DNA from: Oscillospiraceae bacterium
Lineage (GTDB): Bacteria > Bacillota > Clostridia > Oscillospirales > CAG-272
Assembly (NCBI GenBank): GCA_015065135.1
Contig: SVQY01000002.1
Span: forward strand, 1-64,000
DNA length: 64,000 nt
Direction of reading: 5' to 3'
Shown one piece after another: positions 60,613-64,000 of this stretch. Within the stretch, counting starts at the first letter, position 1. Every line of letters starts with the position of its first letter. A program made the translations under genes and the position numbers. The notes under the pieces are model-generated. The model was not told the origin of the DNA, did no database searches, and worked only from the letters and a program-made list of their open reading frames with translations.

Positions 60613-61293
60613 ATGGCAGAACTTCGTGTGATCCCGACACGCATGGAGCTGAAAAAGCTGCAGACCCGCTATCAGACGGCGCGCCGCGGCCACAAGCTCC
60701 TGAAGGATAAGCGTGATGAGCTGATGCGGCGCTTTCTGGAGGTCGTAAAACGGGATAAGGAGCTACGCGAGCGCGTGGAAGCTGCTCTCAAGGCAGCTTA
60801 TGCCGGCTTTGATCTGGCAGCGGCGGTGACCCACCCCAAGATCCTGGAGGAGAGCTTGATGCTGCCAAAGAAAAGCGGTGAGATCGCCGTCTCCTATCGC
60901 AACCAGATGAGCGTGACCGTGCCTGATTTTGCCATGATAGAAAGTGCCGTTGGCGATAGCGACACCTACAACTACGGTCTGATCTCTACCTCCGGCGAGC
61001 TGGATAATGCGCTGACCGCGCTTGGCAGCGTGCGCCGCGATCTCCTGCTGCTGGCCGCCACCGAAAAGGAGGCCCAGCTGCTGGCCGAGGAGATCGAGCG
61101 CACCCGACGCCGTGTCAATGCGTTGGAGCATATTATGATGCCCCGCTATCTTGCCGCCATCCGGCAGATCAAAATGAAGCTTGACGAAAACGAACGTGGC
61201 AACATTACAAGACTGATGAAGGTCAAGGATATGATGGTTGCCGCACAGTACCGCGAAAAGCACGACTTCTTCCCGGATGAAGAAGAAGCCTGA
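60613..61293 (+). CDS. ntpD: V-type ATPase subunit D (central shaft)
   Basis: 226 residues, two long antiparallel helices around a small central beta part: MAELRVIPTRMELKKLQTR, HKLLKDKRDELMRRFLEV and, in the second half, RRVNALEHIMMPRYLAAIRQIKMKLDENER. It forms the rotating shaft with subunit F. ATGAGGATC precedes the ATG. It ends the operon at a hairpin terminator. Confidence 0.95.
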   Translation: MAELRVIPTRMELKKLQTRYQTARRGHKLLKDKRDELMRRFLEVVKRDKELRERVEAALKAAYAGFDLAAAVTHPKILEESLMLPKKSGEIAVSYRNQMSVTVPDFAMIESAVGDSDTYNYGLISTSGELDNALTALGSVRRDLLLLAATEKEAQLLAEEIERTRRRVNALEHIMMPRYLAAIRQIKMKLDENERGNITRLMKVKDMMVAAQYREKHDFFPDEEEA

Positions 61294-61297
61294 TAAC

Positions 61298-61345
61298 AGC
61301 AGAAGGCGATGCGCCGATTTGTGCGCATCGCCCTCTGTTTTTTGT
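61298..61345. terminator. Terminator between the V-ATPase and spoIIIA operons
   Basis: GGCGATGCGC paired with GCGCATCGCC, extended by CAGA/TCTG, then TTTTTTG on the plus strand. Confidence 0.82.
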
Positions 61346-61435
61346 TTTTTCTAATTATTTCAAGACATTTTCCAATTAGTGAAATAATTATTTCCATATT
61401 CTGCATTTTATATTCTTGTTTCTTGAGATTTTGTT

Positions 61436-61945
61436 TCATTTTCCCACAACGGTGACCCGATTTGCGGAAATGCCCAAGGCCGTGGATAGCAGATCGATCA
61501 GCTGCCTTTGAATCTGTGGATCATTGCCGCCCTTGCACACAACACCCACCCCGATGATCTCCGGTGGCTTGACGGTCTGATAGACCACGCTTTCGTTACT
61601 GCCGTTCCCCACCGTGATCGGATCACCCTTTGCATCTGTCTCATAAACGATGCGGCAACCGCTCCCCAACGTGATCATTGCCTTAACGGAGGAGACACCG
61701 TGCACCGCAGCGCACAGATCCGCCACCTCCTTTTCCAGCCTCGCACGGTGCGTTGCAAGATCGTTTGCATCCTCCCGCAATAGCGGCGGCGTCTCTACCG
61801 TCTCTGCACGTTCAAAGGCGCCGCCGCCAAGAAGCAGCAATAAAACGCCAAGCACCGCACCGCCAAAAAGCAGCAGCAATCGCCCCTTGCCTTTTTCACG
61901 AAGAAACGCAAAAAGCCCTCGCTTTGTTCTGCACTCCTCCCGCAT
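61436..61945 (-). CDS. spoIIIAG: Stage III sporulation protein AG
   Basis: 169 residues. A basic cytoplasmic start, one membrane helix (about 24-44) and an external domain with DLCAAVHGVSSVKAMITLGSG, EIIGVGVVCKGGNDPQIQRQL and TALGISANRVTV, the ring-forming pattern of SpoIIIAG. It is part of the channel (feeding tube) between mother cell and forespore. The ATG at 61945 is 2 bases after the spoIIIAF stop, with GGAGG upstream. It is the last recognisable gene of the operon here. Confidence 0.88.
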   Translation of the reverse strand: MREECRTKRGLFAFLREKGKGRLLLLFGGAVLGVLLLLLGGGAFERAETVETPPLLREDANDLATHRARLEKEVADLCAAVHGVSSVKAMITLGSGCRIVYETDAKGDPITVGNGSNESVVYQTVKPPEIIGVGVVCKGGNDPQIQRQLIDLLSTALGISANRVTVVGK

Positions 61946-61947
61946 CG

Positions 61948-62421
61948 CTATCTCACCTCCACCTCGCATTTTAACAGCTCACGCAAACTTGCATCGATCT
62001 TATCGGGATCGCGCAGCAGCCCGGCACCGCGCAAGCGTACCGACACGTGCGCAAGCGCACCGTCCTCTGTTAGCTGTATCCGAAGCTCATAGTGCTCCGG
62101 GCTCAAATCACACTTCTCGCTCAGATATGCCTTCAGTCCCTCGCGCAGCATCACTGTGCTACGTTCTGCCACCGCCTTCTCCAGCTGCGCCTGGAAATCC
62201 GGTGCGGACTCCTCCTCGACCCATTCCACCTCGCCGCGAAGAAAGCCACCGGAGAGATCGACAAGAGAAAGAAAGGGCCGCAGCAATAGAACCAAAACCG
62301 TCAGCGCAGTAAGAAAATGCAAAAAATGACGTGTGCCCTTATGCGCCTCACCCGGCATCATGATCTCGGTAATGGCCGCTGCCAACGTGACAGCTATCAG
62401 CCCCAGAAGCCCGGCGCTCAC
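61948..62421 (-). CDS. spoIIIAF: Stage III sporulation protein AF
   Basis: 157 residues. Two N-terminal membrane helices (about 5-20 and 32-53) and a soluble domain with YLSEKCDLSPEHYELRIQLTEDG, as in SpoIIIAF. The start is GTG at 62421, overlapping the spoIIIAE stop by 4 bases (GTGA). Confidence 0.83.
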   Translation of the reverse strand: MSAGLLGLIAVTLAAAITEIMMPGEAHKGTRHFLHFLTALTVLVLLLRPFLSLVDLSGGFLRGEVEWVEEESAPDFQAQLEKAVAERSTVMLREGLKAYLSEKCDLSPEHYELRIQLTEDGALAHVSVRLRGAGLLRDPDKIDASLRELLKCEVEVR

Positions 62422-63602
62422 ACGCTTCCTCCCGCGGCACCGATGCCGGCAAAAAGCGTAACCGAAAACACGACCATCACAAAAAGGCAGGCGATCACCG
62501 CCAGAAAATAACCATACACCGCCGCCATTTCAGAAAGGATCCGCTCCTCACCATCGCATCCCAAAAGCTTGGCTACGGAGCCGCCGAGCAGAAACGTGAT
62601 CCTCCCGATCACCACCGAGAGCAGTATGGGCAGGAAGATCAACAGTAGAACAACGAGCATTCCCACACCCGTTACCGATCGCAGATATTGTACGCTGCCC
62701 GCCACTGTGCGCAGCGCTTCCGAAACCGAACCGCCCACCACCGGCAGAAAGCTGCCCGCAGCAAAACGCATAGCGCGCAGCGCCAGCGTGTCGCTCCCCT
62801 TGGCCAATACCGTTTGCATACCCAGCACGCCACATAGCAGCGTCATCAAAAAGGAAAGCGCCAGCACAAAGGTCCGCTTGATCAAAAAAGCGATCGAGCG
62901 CAGGTTGAAGCGACCCGAGACGGCATCCGGCAGGGCCAGCGCAAGGCAGATGCCGGCGACCGGCATCACCGTCGAGCTGACCGCAGTTTCCAGCACCGAA
63001 AGGAACAGCGTAAGGATCCCATGATTGGCTGCAGCAATGCCAACGTTGCCCCCCATCGCATACAAAATACCCATCAGCGGCAACGCCGCAGCGCAAAATC
63101 CACGCAGGGTCTTAAAAAAGGAAAATATCTGCAAAAAGCGATCACGTTGCAGAGAAAACAATACCGCGACCAGCGTGATCGTACCGCAAAAGGAGAGTGC
63201 GGCGGAAAGGCCGCCGTCCAGATTTTTGCTCACACTGCGAAACACCGCCGAGATGAGCAGCACGCCGCAAATCTGTGCCAGCAGCTGTAGATTTTCACGC
63301 AAGGCAAGTCCGGTAGCGCGTCCCAAGGCGGATAGCAGTGCCGCAGCGCTGCCGGCCTCCTTGACTCCTACGGCCAGCTGCTCCGGGTCGGTGCTGAAAA
63401 AATTCTCCGGCAGCAACGTGACGACCTCCTGCGGCAGCATATCCAGCAGTTCCCGCCAATAGGGCGCAACAGTTTCCGCCTCCGGCTGCGCCGTGATGTC
63501 TGCTGCATCTCCCTCTGTTTCGGCAGCAGCGACAAGAAAAAAGGGGGACGATACCAACAAAAAAAGCAGCAAAAACGCACACCGTATGCCTATTTTTTTC
63601 AA
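62418..63602 (-). CDS. spoIIIAE: Stage III sporulation protein AE
   Basis: 394 residues. A signal-like N-terminus, an external segment, then about eight helices with LREN-LQLLAQICGVLLISAVF, LFSLQRDRF, GNVGIAAANHGILTLFLSVLETAVSS and GGSVSEALRTVAGSVQYLRSVTGVGML, the SpoIIIAE pattern. The start is TTG at 63602, overlapping the spoIIIAD stop as TTGA, with AGGAG 11 bases upstream; there is no ATG near. Confidence 0.92.
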   Translation of the reverse strand: MKKIGIRCAFLLLFLLVSSPFFLVAAAETEGDAADITAQPEAETVAPYWRELLDMLPQEVVTLLPENFFSTDPEQLAVGVKEAGSAAALLSALGRATGLALRENLQLLAQICGVLLISAVFRSVSKNLDGGLSAALSFCGTITLVAVLFSLQRDRFLQIFSFFKTLRGFCAAALPLMGILYAMGGNVGIAAANHGILTLFLSVLETAVSSTVMPVAGICLALALPDAVSGRFNLRSIAFLIKRTFVLALSFLMTLLCGVLGMQTVLAKGSDTLALRAMRFAAGSFLPVVGGSVSEALRTVAGSVQYLRSVTGVGMLVVLLLIFLPILLSVVIGRITFLLGGSVAKLLGCDGEERILSEMAAVYGYFLAVIACLFVMVVFSVTLFAGIGAAGGSV

Positions 63603-63985
63603 AATTTCAACAGCTCCTTTGCAATCTCCAGCACCGCATCCACCAATGGCAGGCAGAGCACCAGTATCTCCAGCTTTCCAAAAAGCAGCACGCCGCTGCC
63701 AAGCGTATTTTCACCAAGATCTCTACAGATCGAGGCGGCAAATTCACAGATCAGCGCAATGCCGGTAGCTCGCAGGATCGGTGTGGCATATTCGCCGGCC
63801 CCCGCCAAAGAAAAAAGCGTGCGCAGCCGCTCGACCACAGGTCCGTAGAGCAGGATCGAGGCACCGATCATCAAAAGCGTTGCCGCAAGGCGAATGGGCA
63901 GCGCCATCGTTGCCCGCAGCTCACGCACACACAGAATGAGCATCGCCGCCAAAAGCGCCACGCCCGTGATCTGCAGCACCCCCAT
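63599..63985 (-). CDS. spoIIIAD: Stage III sporulation protein AD
   Basis: 128 residues with four helices; ATPILRATGIALICEFAASICRDLGENTLGS is the SpoIIIAD hallmark. The ATG at 63985 follows the spoIIIAC stop by 3 bases. It belongs to the same sporulation operon. Confidence 0.92.
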   Translation of the reverse strand: MGVLQITGVALLAAMLILCVRELRATMALPIRLAATLLMIGASILLYGPVVERLRTLFSLAGAGEYATPILRATGIALICEFAASICRDLGENTLGSGVLLFGKLEILVLCLPLVDAVLEIAKELLKF

Positions 63986-63988
63986 CGT

Positions 63989-64000
63989 TTAAAACCCAAA
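63989..64000 (-). CDS. spoIIIAC: Last codons of spoIIIAC (partial)
   Basis: On the minus strand the window begins TTT GGG TTT TAA, ending 3 bases before spoIIIAD. Position in the operon implies spoIIIAC, but only three residues are visible. Confidence 0.45.
   Translation of the reverse strand, partial: FGF

Noticed and set aside
61146..61439. A short gene after spoIIIAG as spoIIIAH
   Set aside because: Despite the ATGA overlap, the product has no SpoIIIAH-like ring domain, runs through a terminator and ends antisense to ntpD.

Overview
The window looks like a chromosomal segment from a Gram-positive, endospore-lineage member of the Clostridia, probably an uncultured gut Oscillospirales- or Christensenellales-type bacterium. 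This is inferred from the spoIIIA genes at the right end, the bacterial V-type ATPase operon, SigA-type promoters (TTGACA-N17-TATAAT, often with an extended -10), strong AGGAGG ribosome binding sites, lipoproteins, and a G+C content that looks to be in the mid-50s by eye. No species can be assigned from sequence alone.

Layout. 1-17.8 kb is mostly housekeeping: dusB, a winged-helix regulator, a lipoprotein, murI, a SIS isomerase, an acyl-ACP thioesterase, class II fructose-bisphosphate aldolase, an orphan MazF toxin, thiI with two G3E (CobW-like) GTPases, a flavin reductase, YmdB, three lipoproteins, a Na+-coupled NSS transporter and a sugar-isomerase-like TIM barrel. 17.8-18.8 kb holds three tRNA genes (Gln-CUG, Ala-CGC, Arg-CCG) embedded in unusual inverted and direct repeats that copy tRNA 3' ends. 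18.9-23.2 kb looks more A+T-rich. It is a two-component system flanked by small two-helix membrane proteins of one family, one 7-TM protein, a broken third paralogue and a fragment of an ABC ATPase. It looks like an acquired and partly decayed module next to tRNA genes.

23.3-38 kb carries a PHP hydrolase, a putative glycoside hydrolase with an AraC regulator, a divergent sugar isomerase/Gfo-Idh-MocA dehydrogenase pair, a MATE exporter, a small HTH/zinc-ribbon locus, a GDSL hydrolase, an MBL hydrolase, a YegP-like protein with a histone-H1-like tail, an acyl-CoA synthetase and comM. 38.3-51.9 kb is a carbohydrate region: a giant secreted GDPD protein, a DUF5696/GH101-129-like hydrolase, a GH127 beta-L-arabinofuranosidase, two AraC regulators, a tandem class II aldolase and a TIM-barrel isomerase. 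It also has two YgjV-family membrane proteins whose three-helix repeats resemble (Semi)SWEET sugar transporters. No classical sugar transporter is present. 52-61.3 kb is a small unknown gene followed by a complete V-type ATPase operon (H/G-I-K-E-C-F-A-B-D) whose K subunit has a Na+-type ligand set. It converges on spoIIIAG-AF-AE-AD (and the last codons of AC). spoIIIAH is not next to spoIIIAG.

Nearly every convergent gene pair is separated by a perfect bidirectional hairpin terminator, and most transcription units start from recognisable promoters, so operon boundaries are fairly clear. The least explained parts are the tRNA-linked repeat elements, the 19-23 kb membrane module, and the pairing of YgjV proteins with sugar genes.
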